Assembly: GCA_937885015.1 (NCBI GenBank)
Contig: CALAAS010000054.1
Location: forward strand, 16,706 to 80,705
Direction: 5' to 3'
DNA from: an uncultured Clostridium sp.
GTDB taxonomy: Bacteria > Bacillota > Clostridia > Lachnospirales > Lachnospiraceae
Length of the DNA stretch: 64,000 nucleotides
Both the position numbers and the translations under genes were made by a program. Shown piece by piece: positions 24,503 to 33,522 of this stretch. Position 1 is the stretch's first letter. Each line of letters opens with the position of its first letter. The notes under the pieces are model-generated. The model searched no databases. It saw only the letters and a list, made by a program, of their open reading frames with translations, and was not told the origin of the DNA.

Positions 24503-24554
24503 AAAAAAATAAGACACTGCGGATTCTTTTTCTTCCGTAGTGTCTTATTTTATT
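24503..24554 (-). terminator. Terminator of the folC-TPR operon
   Basis: AAATAAGACACTGCGG and CCGTAGTGTCTTATTT pair (15 of 16) around 12 bases. On the minus strand a run of T follows, downstream of the TPR gene. Confidence 0.85.
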
Positions 24555-24614
24555 TGGTTCGGTTTTTAAGTGACTTACTTTCCTTTATTCCAGCTGTGCA
24601 CGTACTCCGCCGTC

Positions 24615-26048
24615 CTACTGCTGCGATTCCGTCTCCGGCTCACTCTCCGCTTCACTGCCCTCCGGTTCGCTTTCTCCCGCCTGATTCTGTCCCTGATTCA
24701 GAATTGACTGCCCTGGAACCGCTGCCTGCTGATTGTCCGGCACCAGCTCTGCCAGCTGTTCCCGCGCTTTCGCAGCCTGCTCCGAATCTGCATACTGCGT
24801 TACAATCCGGGTAAACGTATCTACTGCTTTTTCCGTATCACTCTGCGCCCGGTAAATCATTCCCATGTTAAACAATACCTTGGGGTTGTCGGGCCGAATG
24901 GCCAGACAGGTCTCATAATACGTCAGCGCCTCACTCATACGGCCAGCCGACCACATGGTATAAGCCAGATCCTCCAGCGTCTGATAGCCATTGGTCTCAA
25001 TATCCTGCTTGACTCCATTGGCAATGGAGAGAACCGTCTCGTCCGTAAACAATGTGGGGTCAAACCCGGCATACAGGCTGACTGCCTCCGTCAGATTATC
25101 CGACCGGTACGCCTGCAGCATCTTTACGAGAATCGCATACTGATTCAGAACACTGTCATTGCTGTTTAAAAGCGTATCCAGCTGATGTAGAGCGTCTTCC
25201 TTCTCGCTTTCGTATGTTTCAATGGACGCATTCAAGCTGGAAATCTCTTCGTTCTTCTGGTTGAGCTGTTCGTTATACTGCAAAATTTCCTGTGTATGAC
25301 TATTATTAACCTGGCGAAGTTTGGCCGGCATAACCAGGAAAAAGATCACAGCTGCCCCCAAAAGCAGGCCCGCTCCGATATTCAGCACAGACTGCCAGCC
25401 TGTATTTTCTTTGTAGCTGGGAGGGATGATCACGTCGTCATCCTGCATCTGCCGGTGAGAAAACGCATTTTTTATCTTCCGGCGCTCGATCTCCGCCTTC
25501 CCGGTTCTGGCCTTGACAATCGCCATATACCAGGATGCCTTTGGGTTATTCTTATCAATTTTCAACACCTTGTAAAGGGATTTTCCCGCTTTGGTATAAT
25601 CCTCATGGCTGATATACAAAAGTGCCAGCAGGAGGTGGGCCTTCACGAATCTCGGATTTGCCTCCACCACACGAGTCAGCTGCAGCACTGCCAGATCATC
25701 GCTTCCGCTCTGTGCCTGAAGCAAAGCCTGGTTGTATTTTCGGATTACCTGACTGACCTGTTCCAGGCGCTCCGGCTTCCGCTGAATCTGCTCCAGGTAA
25801 TAATCCGCCCGGTTGTCGTGCTCTTCCAGATTCATGCTGATTACCCACTGAACAAGTGCCTCCGACACTTCGCCCATCTCGTAATAAATTAAACCCAGAA
25901 GGTTTCTGGCATCCGTGTGATATTTATTCAGATTCAGGCATTTCTGCAGATACAGCACCGCTCCTGTTAAATCTCTTCTCTGCGCCCGTTCCAGACCGGC
26001 ATTGTAAAAGCTGTTGGAAATCAGGCGTATCTTTTTTGTCTGGTTCAT
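24615..26048 (-). CDS. Membrane-anchored TPR protein
   Basis: A 477-residue protein with TPR-like helical repeats in the N-terminal cytoplasmic half (about 10-200, for example NLLGLIYYEMGEVSEALVQW), one membrane helix (about 220-243, LNIGAGLLLGAAVIFFLV), a coiled coil (about 255-300) and a second TPR set (about 355-440, LTYYETCLAIRPDNPKVLFN) outside the membrane. The tail is acidic, rich in Glu, Ser and Pro. It is probably a scaffold protein; its partners are unknown. It starts ten bases after the 51-residue acidic gene downstream of folC and has its own strong terminator. Confidence 0.8.
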   Translation of the reverse strand: MNQTKKIRLISNSFYNAGLERAQRRDLTGAVLYLQKCLNLNKYHTDARNLLGLIYYEMGEVSEALVQWVISMNLEEHDNRADYYLEQIQRKPERLEQVSQVIRKYNQALLQAQSGSDDLAVLQLTRVVEANPRFVKAHLLLALLYISHEDYTKAGKSLYKVLKIDKNNPKASWYMAIVKARTGKAEIERRKIKNAFSHRQMQDDDVIIPPSYKENTGWQSVLNIGAGLLLGAAVIFFLVMPAKLRQVNNSHTQEILQYNEQLNQKNEEISSLNASIETYESEKEDALHQLDTLLNSNDSVLNQYAILVKMLQAYRSDNLTEAVSLYAGFDPTLFTDETVLSIANGVKQDIETNGYQTLEDLAYTMWSAGRMSEALTYYETCLAIRPDNPKVLFNMGMIYRAQSDTEKAVDTFTRIVTQYADSEQAAKAREQLAELVPDNQQAAVPGQSILNQGQNQAGESEPEGSEAESEPETESQQ

Positions 26049-26057
26049 ATTTTCCGC

Positions 26058-26213
26058 CTATTCCCTCATTCCCTTTAACAATTCCATCATCACATCCGAC
26101 ATATCCGTCAGATCGCTTTTGACAATGGTTTCTCCAATATCCTCAACTTCCAGACTCGGCTTAAAATGCTCCATCTCTTCTTCAAAATTAATCGTCAGTT
26201 CTTCCTCGCTCAT
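26058..26213 (-). CDS. 51-residue acidic protein between folC and the TPR gene
   Basis: MSEEELTINFEEEMEHF onward; about one third of residues are Glu or Asp and no hydrophobic helix is present, so it is a soluble small protein. GAGGAGGAG precedes the ATG by about four bases, a very strong ribosome site. Its first 26 bases overlap the end of folC, and the TPR gene starts ten bases after its stop, so it is co-translated with both. The function is unknown; the position suggests a partner of the TPR protein. Confidence 0.75.
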   Translation of the reverse strand: MSEEELTINFEEEMEHFKPSLEVEDIGETIVKSDLTDMSDVMMELLKGMRE

Positions 26214-27567
26214 CTTTCTCCTCCTCAAGCACGCTCTTTAACTCTCCAATCAGATACAGAGACCCGGCACAGAATACAGTATCTTCACTTCGCTGTTCTG
26301 AGAGCGCCAGGCGAAAAGCCGCCGCCGCCTCTGAAACGGCAGAAATCCCTGTCTCCCTCCCCGTTTCCTCTCTCTCTGAAGCAGTCCCCTGTTCCGCTGC
26401 CAGCCCGTCAGCCGCCGCCTTCTCAAGCTTTTCCAGCGAGAGTCCTCTGTCAGAATTCGCTCTGGTCAGAATCATCCGATCCGGCCGCAGGCTGCAGCAC
26501 AGAGTCCGGATCATCGCTGTATAATCCTTATCCGATGCCACAGCAAACACCAGAATCACTCTCCCTCCTGGATTTTTCCGGGCCACAATTTCTCTGGCAG
26601 CCCGAGCAAAGGCCTGGATTCCTCCCTCATTGTGGGCACCGTCAAAATATACCCTGTCTCCCACCGGCTCCATACGCCCTGGCCACCGGGCCCCAGAAAT
26701 TCCTTCCGCAATATGCTCCGGCGAAATCCCCATAAGCTGCGCTGTCCGCACTGCCAGCATGGCGTTGGACAGCTGATACAAAGCTGCAAAGGAAATTCGG
26801 AGACGTTTCGGCCCGTTTCCCAGATCTGCCGTAAAAGAAATCCCCTCTTCTTCCAATCTGCCGTTCTCCCAGTCATTTTCGCCAACTGGAACCGCCCGGC
26901 AACCCAGCTCTTCTGCCCGCCGTTTGATGACCTCTGCCGCTTCCGGTACCGTATTATCATAGACAACCGGAACTCCGGCTTTGATAATTCCTGCTTTTTC
27001 TCCGGCAATCTGTTCGATCGTGTCCCCAAGATATTCCATGTGATCCAGACTGATCGAGGTAATTACGCTGGCTGTCGGGTGCTCCAAGCAATTTGTGGCA
27101 TCCAGACGGCCGCCCAGACCTGTCTCCAGAATCACAAACTCCGGATTTTTCTCCCGGACCATGCTCATAAACATGAGAAACAGAAATTCGAAATAGGTGG
27201 GATGGCTAAGTCCTTCTCTGGAAAACTCCGCTTCTCTGCTTCGTATTTTCCTAAAAGCCCGCAGAAAACAGGCTTCATCTGCCTTTTCTCCGTCAAAAAT
27301 GAAGCGTTCCCGAACCGATACCAAATGCGGGGAGACAAACATCGCCGTCTTATACCCTGCAGTACGCAAAACTGAGTCCAGAAGTGCACAGACAGACCCT
27401 TTTCCGTTCGTCCCCGCCACATGAACAATCTTCTCCTCTCCCGGTTCTTCGTCAAGGAGAACCAGCATCCGGCGAAGCTTGTCCGGAGAATGTTTTTCTC
27501 TGGAAAACCTGGGAATAGAATCTAAATATTCCGCCGCTCGTCTCATCTCGGGATTTTTTTCTTTCAT
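26188..27567 (-). CDS. folC: Folylpolyglutamate synthase / dihydrofolate synthase
   Basis: Adds glutamate to (dihydro)folate. The 459 residues of this Mur-ligase-like enzyme show the P-loop VAGTNGKGSVCALL (about 50-63), the signature LETGLGGRLDATN and FDGAHNEGGI. A region near the C-terminus (about 395-425) is a low-complexity Glu/Ala/Arg insertion. I chose the ATG at 27567 (MKEKNPEMRR), ten bases after AAGGAA; an ATG seven codons earlier abuts its putative site. It heads the folC-acidic protein-TPR operon, whose leader contains a long hairpin. Confidence 0.95.
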   Translation of the reverse strand: MKEKNPEMRRAAEYLDSIPRFSREKHSPDKLRRMLVLLDEEPGEEKIVHVAGTNGKGSVCALLDSVLRTAGYKTAMFVSPHLVSVRERFIFDGEKADEACFLRAFRKIRSREAEFSREGLSHPTYFEFLFLMFMSMVREKNPEFVILETGLGGRLDATNCLEHPTASVITSISLDHMEYLGDTIEQIAGEKAGIIKAGVPVVYDNTVPEAAEVIKRRAEELGCRAVPVGENDWENGRLEEEGISFTADLGNGPKRLRISFAALYQLSNAMLAVRTAQLMGISPEHIAEGISGARWPGRMEPVGDRVYFDGAHNEGGIQAFARAAREIVARKNPGGRVILVFAVASDKDYTAMIRTLCCSLRPDRMILTRANSDRGLSLEKLEKAAADGLAAEQGTASEREETGRETGISAVSEAAAAFRLALSEQRSEDTVFCAGSLYLIGELKSVLEEEKDERGRTDD

Positions 27568-27623
27568 TCCAGATTCGTTCCTTTCCATCCCGCCCTGTGG
27601 CGGATGTACCGCTTTCTTTTCAT

Positions 27624-27695
27624 GTAACGTTCAGACCGACGCAGAAATGGATGGCTCATCTCTTTGCCATCCATCTGCGTCAGCTGCTACGTTAC
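27624..27695 (-). repeat. Long hairpin at the 5' end of the folC transcript
   Basis: GTAACGT (27624-27630) pairs with ACGTTAC (27689-27695), and GACGCAGAAATGGATGG (27638-27654) pairs with CCATCCATCTGCGTC (27667-27681) with one bulge. On the folC strand it begins two bases after the -10 hexamer. Its GTAAC end and TTCAG text resemble the family at 15.7 and 62.1 kb, but the interior differs. Confidence 0.7.
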
Positions 27696-27696
27696 T

Positions 27697-27724
27697 ATTA
27701 TAATATAATGTTCCTTGAATGCAA
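27697..27724 (-). promoter_or_regulatory. Promoter of the folC operon
   Basis: TTGCAT (27719-27724) and TATAAT (27697-27702) are spaced by 16 bases; the start is near 27690, within the leader hairpin. Confidence 0.6.
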
Positions 27725-27789
27725 GGAGTTTATTTCGCGTTTTTTACATGATTCTCGACAGGCGGCTGCGTTTTTGACCGCTCTTTGCC

Positions 27790-30345
27790 TTACCGATTAC
27801 GGAAAATGTCCACAATCGCCCGAAAAATTTCCACAATCACATTCCACATCCGCTGAAAGGGCCCCTCGTCCCCGGTGCGGTCTGCCTCCAGATCCGAAAT
27901 ATCCGTCGTCTCATCCTCATCACTGATTTCATCTGTCCTCAAAATAATCTGAAGACTGTTGGGAGAAGGATTTTTCGTCGAGGTAAAAGAAATTTTATCT
28001 GCCTCTGGATCCATATTTAAAAATTGATTCTCCTCCTCATATTTATCCAGCTGCTCATCCAGCGTTCTCTTCATTTCTTCGCTGGACTCCCGGATCGAAG
28101 TGATACTGTCAATCACTGACAGACTCTTTTCAAGGAGTCCTGAAAGTCCCTGCAGGCTGTCTCTCGTTCCCGCATCCAGGGAATCTCCGGCTGAAATCAA
28201 CGTATCATTGACCAGTTTCAGCATATCATGGACCGCATAAAGAGATCTCGTCAGACGGTTCATCAGCTCTTCGGAATCTGTCAGCGCATCCAGCATGGAC
28301 GGCACATAGCTGTCCATAGTATCAATCAACACCCGGGAATCATCCAGAAGATTGATCAGCTCATCCGCAGAACTTCGAAGCGCCGAAAGAGTCGAAGCCG
28401 TTTTGGTTCCCACTGTTCCGATCCCCTGACAGGCTGCATTGATTTTTCCTATTACAGTCCCGATGGTCTGCTGCAGCGCCTGACTGTCCTCTAAGATTCC
28501 GCGGGATGTTTCAACCATGGCCTGAATATCAGAAGAATAAGACGTGCCAAGCAGCGTCTGCAGCGACTCCTCCACCTCATCCTCTGCCCCGTCAAATTCT
28601 TCTTCAAACACTGCATCATTTACACCTCCGCTTCCCGGCTGTCCGGACGGGCCAACCTTCTCTCCCTCTGCAGTAACAACCGCATCACCGGAAACGGCTT
28701 TTCCAAATGACATCACCGTTACCGGTTCCGAATCCCCTTTCGCATGTTCCGATGCGCCTGATGCCTCTGGCTGCGTCTCCTCCGCCTGCGCCGTCTCCTT
28801 CTCTGATTTCTCCTCCGACTGCGCCGTCTCCTTCTCTGATTTCTCCTCTGACTGCGCTGTCTCCTTCTCTGGTTTCTCCTCCGACTGCGCTGTCTCTTTC
28901 TCCGGTTTGCCCTCTGACTGCGTAGTTTCCTTCTCGGCCGAATCAGAGGTTTCTTTTTCCGCTGTTTCTGACGTTTCCAGCCTGTTTTCTGTTCCCCCGT
29001 CTGCAGATTCCAAAGTCTGACCGCCTTCCGGCTGAGGATTCCGGTCAATCTGCGTCTGATCCAGAATTGTCAGGCTTTCTCCTAAGGAATCATTCTCCTC
29101 CTCCACTTCCTCCAGCATAGTAAACCCGCCTCCAGCCAGCGCCCCCAGAGCATCCAGGATTTTCTGAATTTCTGCGGTTTCCTTCCCAATCAACTGGCCC
29201 AGAGCCTGCTGCTGCTCCGGTGTAATCCCCTGGCTGATCTGATTTGATGCAGATGCCAGTGTTTTGCTCAGACTTCCCAGACGGTCATACAAACGATCCA
29301 GCTCATCCTGCATATCTTCCATGGTATTATAGATGGCATTGGTGTTGGAATTGATATCTGTTACCGCATCCCGCGCCGTTTTCAGATAGGGAATCAACGC
29401 TGCCATCTGATCCGTTGTGGCCTGCATTTCAGAAAGAGCCTGGGTAGACAGAGATTCAATCTGTTTTCGGTTGGCGTTTATCTTCCCCCTGGCCTGCTCC
29501 AGACTGTCCAGTCCGCCCTGAACCTGAGAAACCTCTCCCCGCATGGATTCCATGGCCCGCAGAAGCTGATTCATGCTGTCATACATGTTATCGCCGTCTT
29601 CCCGCCAGGTATCCTTTGCCTCCTTTAAATCTTTAATATGGTTCAGGGCATCCGCCGTCCCTGGAACCATCATCATGATAACCCCGACGCTTTCGTAGTC
29701 ATCGGTCCCGATTCGGACTGTAAAATCCCCCTCTTCTCCAGGAAGTGCCGCAAACATGGCCACTGTATTGCTTCCAATGGACTGCAGCTGCGAGCCCGGT
29801 GCTTCCACACTGTAACACCTTTCCATATCAACGGGAACCACCGCCGTCAGCATCATATTATTTCTGTAATAGGCACCGGCTTTCCGGTTCGGCGTTGCCT
29901 GAATCCGGATTTCCACCAACCCCGAAGCGCCGGCCAGCTTGGAGGCATCCATCTCCCTGCCATTTAATTTATAGGAAATGTCAAAATCCCAGGGAAGCGT
30001 AACACTTCCCTCCGGCATGGTACACTGGTAATAAAAACGCTTTCCTGTCTCCGGCAGCTCCCAGCGAACTGCCCCGTCTTCCAGCACCGGCTCCGTCCGG
30101 TCTGTCATATTGACCACCTTTTCATAGGAGCCATAATCCGTATATTCCTTTACCCCATTGGGGGTACAGCCTTTTACCACATTGATTTTTGTCGCAGTCC
30201 CATAATAGTCCAGGTTCACATACATGGTTTCATCCACCATAACCCTGGGGGCTGCCGCATGGACGGAGGCCGTCATACTGGTCGAAAATGTCACAGCAGC
30301 CAGGATCAGCGCCGCTCCTCTTCTAATTCTCCTTTTCATCATCAT
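27790..30345 (-). CDS. Large secreted coiled-coil protein paired with MMPL transporter
   Basis: An 851-residue exported protein with a signal peptide ending near VHAAA (32). An N-terminal beta-rich domain (about 35-235) is followed by long coiled coils (about 240-400 and 590-790) with Leu/Ala/Ser heptads, as in YhgE/Pip-like and XXLXXG-heptad proteins that accompany RND/MMPL transporters. Between them is an acidic low-complexity region (about 430-590) with four 11-residue repeats of the type SEEKSEKETAQ. The C-terminus ends in an amphipathic segment. ATGATGATG overlaps the MMPL stop, so the two are coupled. It could be the extracytoplasmic partner of the transporter; substrate unknown. Confidence 0.8.
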   Translation of the reverse strand: MMMKRRIRRGAALILAAVTFSTSMTASVHAAAPRVMVDETMYVNLDYYGTATKINVVKGCTPNGVKEYTDYGSYEKVVNMTDRTEPVLEDGAVRWELPETGKRFYYQCTMPEGSVTLPWDFDISYKLNGREMDASKLAGASGLVEIRIQATPNRKAGAYYRNNMMLTAVVPVDMERCYSVEAPGSQLQSIGSNTVAMFAALPGEEGDFTVRIGTDDYESVGVIMMMVPGTADALNHIKDLKEAKDTWREDGDNMYDSMNQLLRAMESMRGEVSQVQGGLDSLEQARGKINANRKQIESLSTQALSEMQATTDQMAALIPYLKTARDAVTDINSNTNAIYNTMEDMQDELDRLYDRLGSLSKTLASASNQISQGITPEQQQALGQLIGKETAEIQKILDALGALAGGGFTMLEEVEEENDSLGESLTILDQTQIDRNPQPEGGQTLESADGGTENRLETSETAEKETSDSAEKETTQSEGKPEKETAQSEEKPEKETAQSEEKSEKETAQSEEKSEKETAQAEETQPEASGASEHAKGDSEPVTVMSFGKAVSGDAVVTAEGEKVGPSGQPGSGGVNDAVFEEEFDGAEDEVEESLQTLLGTSYSSDIQAMVETSRGILEDSQALQQTIGTVIGKINAACQGIGTVGTKTASTLSALRSSADELINLLDDSRVLIDTMDSYVPSMLDALTDSEELMNRLTRSLYAVHDMLKLVNDTLISAGDSLDAGTRDSLQGLSGLLEKSLSVIDSITSIRESSEEMKRTLDEQLDKYEEENQFLNMDPEADKISFTSTKNPSPNSLQIILRTDEISDEDETTDISDLEADRTGDEGPFQRMWNVIVEIFRAIVDIFRNR
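28786..28917. repeat. 33-bp coding minisatellite, four units plus partial
   Basis: Four tandem units begin at 28786, 28819, 28852 and 28885 (plus-strand CTGCG-C-GTCTC), and a fifth partial unit starts at 28918. Each codes for 11 residues on the minus strand (SEEKSEKETAQ or SEEKPEKETAQ). The frame is preserved, so copy-number change would alter only the linker length. Confidence 0.92.
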
Positions 30346-32489
30346 CTGCCTCCTTTACGCCGCTTTTTTATAAACATCCGAATCCTGTCAAACTCATTTT
30401 CCATCAAAATCCGATCAAACAGTACCAGAAATGCCGGCATCATGGCACAGACAAGAATCAGGCTGATCAGCGCTCCGCGGCCGATCAGATGACCCAGATC
30501 CGCAATGGCAGCCACCGTAGAAATATGGTACACAATATACCCGGCACAGGTCAGGATGGATCCGGATGTAAGGATCGCCGGGATTCCCCGGTTCAGAGCC
30601 TCAATGGCCGCCTCCCGCTTATCCGCTGTCCGGCGGCATTCCAGGTAATTATTAGCTGTCAGAATGGCGTAATCCACCGTCGCTCCCAGCTGAATGCAGC
30701 TGACTACAATATATCCGATGAAAATCATCGTATCGCCTGCTATGTACGGTACTGCCATGTTAATAAAGATCGCCGTCTCAATGGGAATCATAATAATCAG
30801 CGGAATGATCAGAGATTTAAAACTCCACATCACCACCAGGAAGACGCCCAGCAGTGACAGCACATTAACCAGGCTGTAATCCTTCGTGATCGTCGTCTGG
30901 ATATCCTGGGTCGAAGGTGTCGCCCCCACAAGATAGGATCCTTCCGGATAATGATCTCGCATCAGCGTCTGGATCTCATCGGAACACTGATAAGCCAGGG
31001 GACTCTCTCCTTTGCTCTTTACATAGATCAGGATCCTGGAATAATCCCCCTTGTGCAGCATTTCTGTGATGCTGGATGGGAGAAATTCCTCCGGAACACC
31101 CTCTGGAAGCGTCCCTGCCATGGACGTAACGCTTTTCGTATACGGAAGCGCCTCCACTTCCTCTGTGAACTCCCGCTCATCTACTGGCGATGTATTCGGC
31201 ACAATGGCCATCATCATGTTGCTCCGCCCGAATTTTTGCAGGATCAGCTGGTCATCTGCATACACCTTTGTGCCCTCAGCAGCGCCTACCGCATCATTTC
31301 CATAAAGGAACGAGTTCATATTCTGCGCCGTATAGGCGGGTATTACCAGCAGCGCCGCTGCCACAAGAATAACCTTCCGGCTCCGGTAAATCCACCGGCT
31401 CAGCCTGTCAAAGGACGGCAGAAATGACCGGTGGGACGTCCGCTCAATCATCGGTGTCATACGAAGAATCATGGCCGGCATAAAAAATACCACCGTCAGA
31501 AGACTGATGACGATCCCCTTGGCCAGCACGATCCCCATATCAAAACCGATGGTAAACTTCATAAAGCAGAGCACCAGAAAGCCGACGATCGTCGTCAGGC
31601 TGCTGGCAAAAATTGAGTTCATGGCCTCCTGGATCGCCGCCGTCAGCGCCTCCATCTGCCCTTTCCCTTTCCCTTTTTCCCTGGCAAAGGCATGGCTCAG
31701 GAAGATGGAGTAGTCCATGGAACAGGCCAGCTGCAGGACCGCCGACACACTGTTGGTAATAAAGGAAACCTCTCCCAGGAAAATATTCGTTCCCCGGTTG
31801 ATTAAAATGGCCACCCCCATTACCACCAGATATAGAAACGGTTCAAACCATGAGGTCGTCGTCAGACACAGGATCACAAAAATAACAACCACCGCCAGGG
31901 AAAGAATCAGCTTCATCTCACTGGTTACATTCTCCTGCAGAGACTTATTCTGAACCGCCATTCCCACGTAATGACCCTTTTCGCCCAGGAGTTCCTGCAT
32001 GGCGTCAATGGCCCGGGAGGTCTTTTTATCCGTATCCCCCTCTTCAAAGACCACATCCATCACAGCACAGTTATCTTTATAATACTCATCAATACTGTCA
32101 AAATTGATGAAAGCATCCGAAGAAAACACGCTGGTTCCTGTGTCCAGCCACAGGATCTGATCGACCCCGTCAATATCTTCCAGTTTATCCTTATAGGCCT
32201 TTGCCTCATACAGCGTCACATCCTCGATCATGATGCGCCCAGTTCCCGGATAGCCGAATTTCTCTTCCATCAGGTCAAGACCTTTCTTGGACTGTACCGT
32301 ATCCGGCAGATACCTCGTCAGGTCGTAGTTGATGTTGACGAAGGGGGCTGTGATCAATGAAATGAAAACCAGCACGAAAAAGAAAATTTCAATGGCTCTG
32401 CTGCGCTCGATGATAAAAACAGGCAGAGAAAACGTTCGTTTCTCTTTTGGCATTTCAGTCTCTCGTTTGTGAAGATATTTCAGTTTCAT
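30342..32489 (-). CDS. MMPL/RND-family membrane transporter
   Basis: A 715-residue polytopic membrane protein with two symmetric halves. Each half has one N-terminal helix (about 35-52 and 375-392), an extracytoplasmic domain, and a cluster of five helices (about 195-345 and 545-690). LACSMDYSIFLSH and QLGATVDYAILTANN are the conserved Asp-Tyr segments in the fourth helix of each half, typical of MMPL proton-driven exporters. It lies between the CAP-domain gene and the coiled-coil gene and overlaps the latter. In other Firmicutes such pairs are TetR-controlled, as appears here. Substrate unknown; lipid or envelope polymer export is possible. Confidence 0.9.
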   Translation of the reverse strand: MKLKYLHKRETEMPKEKRTFSLPVFIIERSRAIEIFFFVLVFISLITAPFVNINYDLTRYLPDTVQSKKGLDLMEEKFGYPGTGRIMIEDVTLYEAKAYKDKLEDIDGVDQILWLDTGTSVFSSDAFINFDSIDEYYKDNCAVMDVVFEEGDTDKKTSRAIDAMQELLGEKGHYVGMAVQNKSLQENVTSEMKLILSLAVVVIFVILCLTTTSWFEPFLYLVVMGVAILINRGTNIFLGEVSFITNSVSAVLQLACSMDYSIFLSHAFAREKGKGKGQMEALTAAIQEAMNSIFASSLTTIVGFLVLCFMKFTIGFDMGIVLAKGIVISLLTVVFFMPAMILRMTPMIERTSHRSFLPSFDRLSRWIYRSRKVILVAAALLVIPAYTAQNMNSFLYGNDAVGAAEGTKVYADDQLILQKFGRSNMMMAIVPNTSPVDEREFTEEVEALPYTKSVTSMAGTLPEGVPEEFLPSSITEMLHKGDYSRILIYVKSKGESPLAYQCSDEIQTLMRDHYPEGSYLVGATPSTQDIQTTITKDYSLVNVLSLLGVFLVVMWSFKSLIIPLIIMIPIETAIFINMAVPYIAGDTMIFIGYIVVSCIQLGATVDYAILTANNYLECRRTADKREAAIEALNRGIPAILTSGSILTCAGYIVYHISTVAAIADLGHLIGRGALISLILVCAMMPAFLVLFDRILMENEFDRIRMFIKKRRKGGR

Positions 32490-32546
32490 ATCTGTCTGCT
32501 CCCGATCCTTTCATTTTAGCTGCCGGGCACTCTGCCCAGTATCTTC

Positions 32547-33449
32547 TTACCGCATCAATACCAGCATGAAGTAATCACGCCCGTTGACGCTTTCATGGGC
32601 AATGCCCATTTCCTTATAATAAATAACCCGATCTGACCGTTTCTTTTCATCACTGTCATGGTTTCGCAACAGTTTTTCCTCGGCGTGCGTTACCCCGTCG
32701 CAGTTAATCAGGTACACCTCCATATGGCGTCTGGCAGCCTGATATCCCACAGAATCCAGGTACTCTGAAAGTGTTCCTTCTTCCGGGATCCGGCCGCTTC
32801 CATAGCCGCGGCTTCTGGCCATCTTAATCCGATGTTCCGCGATCTCCTGAAGTCTGGCATTCAGGACAAAACTGGCATCCCGGTCATAGTCCTTTTTTTC
32901 ATCCTCGTAATAATCCTCTTCCTCATCCCCGTCGAAGGCTTCTGCCTTTAATTCATTCAGAGCATCTGCCATCTCCTGGCTCTCCGCGTCCAGAAAGCCG
33001 ATGGCATAGCTTCCTCCTCCCGTATTGCGCTTCTTTTTCACGCTGGAAAGACCTCCGCTCTCATCAAAGGTATACTGGGTTTCATCCTGATAAAGAGTAG
33101 TATTCTGCATGGCGCCATTTTCCCGAAACCAGTAATATTTCCCGTCTATGCGCTTCCAGCCGGTCGCCATGGCGCCGGACTCCTCCAGATAATACCAGGT
33201 ATCTCCTTCTGAATGCCATCCACGTTTCATGGTCCCATCCTGCTCCAGGTAGTACCACAGGCCGTCCACAGACTGCCATCCCGTCAGGCGGCTTCCATCC
33301 TCCGCCAGAAGGTAATACGCCCCATTTTCTCCCGGCTGCCAGATGGCTGCCTGAGCCGGAACCGTATCTCCCAGAACCAGACCTGCTGCCAGAAAGTAAA
33401 TGCCGGCTCCCAATAAAATTTCTCTTCGCCAATCTCTTCTTTTTTTCAT
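32547..33449 (-). CDS. Secreted cell-wall-binding protein with CAP-like domain
   Basis: A 300-residue exported protein. After a signal peptide (about 1-35, cleavage near AQA) come three choline-binding-type repeats (about 40-140: GWQSVDGLWYYLEQDGTM, GWHSEGDTWYYLEESGAM, GWKRIDGKYYWFRENGAM). The C-terminal domain (about 145-300), with LNARLQEIAEHRIKMA and YKEMGIAHESVNGRDYFMLV, resembles CAP/SCP domains, though the canonical His and Glu residues are hard to place. An acidic DEEEDYYEDEKKDYDRD insert lies near 185. I chose the ATG at 33449 (MKKRRDWRRE). It lies in the operon with the MMPL pair. Confidence 0.75.
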   Translation of the reverse strand: MKKRRDWRREILLGAGIYFLAAGLVLGDTVPAQAAIWQPGENGAYYLLAEDGSRLTGWQSVDGLWYYLEQDGTMKRGWHSEGDTWYYLEESGAMATGWKRIDGKYYWFRENGAMQNTTLYQDETQYTFDESGGLSSVKKKRNTGGGSYAIGFLDAESQEMADALNELKAEAFDGDEEEDYYEDEKKDYDRDASFVLNARLQEIAEHRIKMARSRGYGSGRIPEEGTLSEYLDSVGYQAARRHMEVYLINCDGVTHAEEKLLRNHDSDEKKRSDRVIYYKEMGIAHESVNGRDYFMLVLMR

Positions 33450-33522
33450 ATGACCTTTCCCCTCTCCTGTTTCTGCCCTGCTTTTCCAGAATCCAGGCAC
33501 ATCTCTCTGGCTTCGGTCCTCT

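Noticed and set aside
28786..28940. Regular tandem repeat considered as a CRISPR array
   Set aside because: The units are directly contiguous with no spacers and maintain an 11-residue coding repeat; it is a coding minisatellite.
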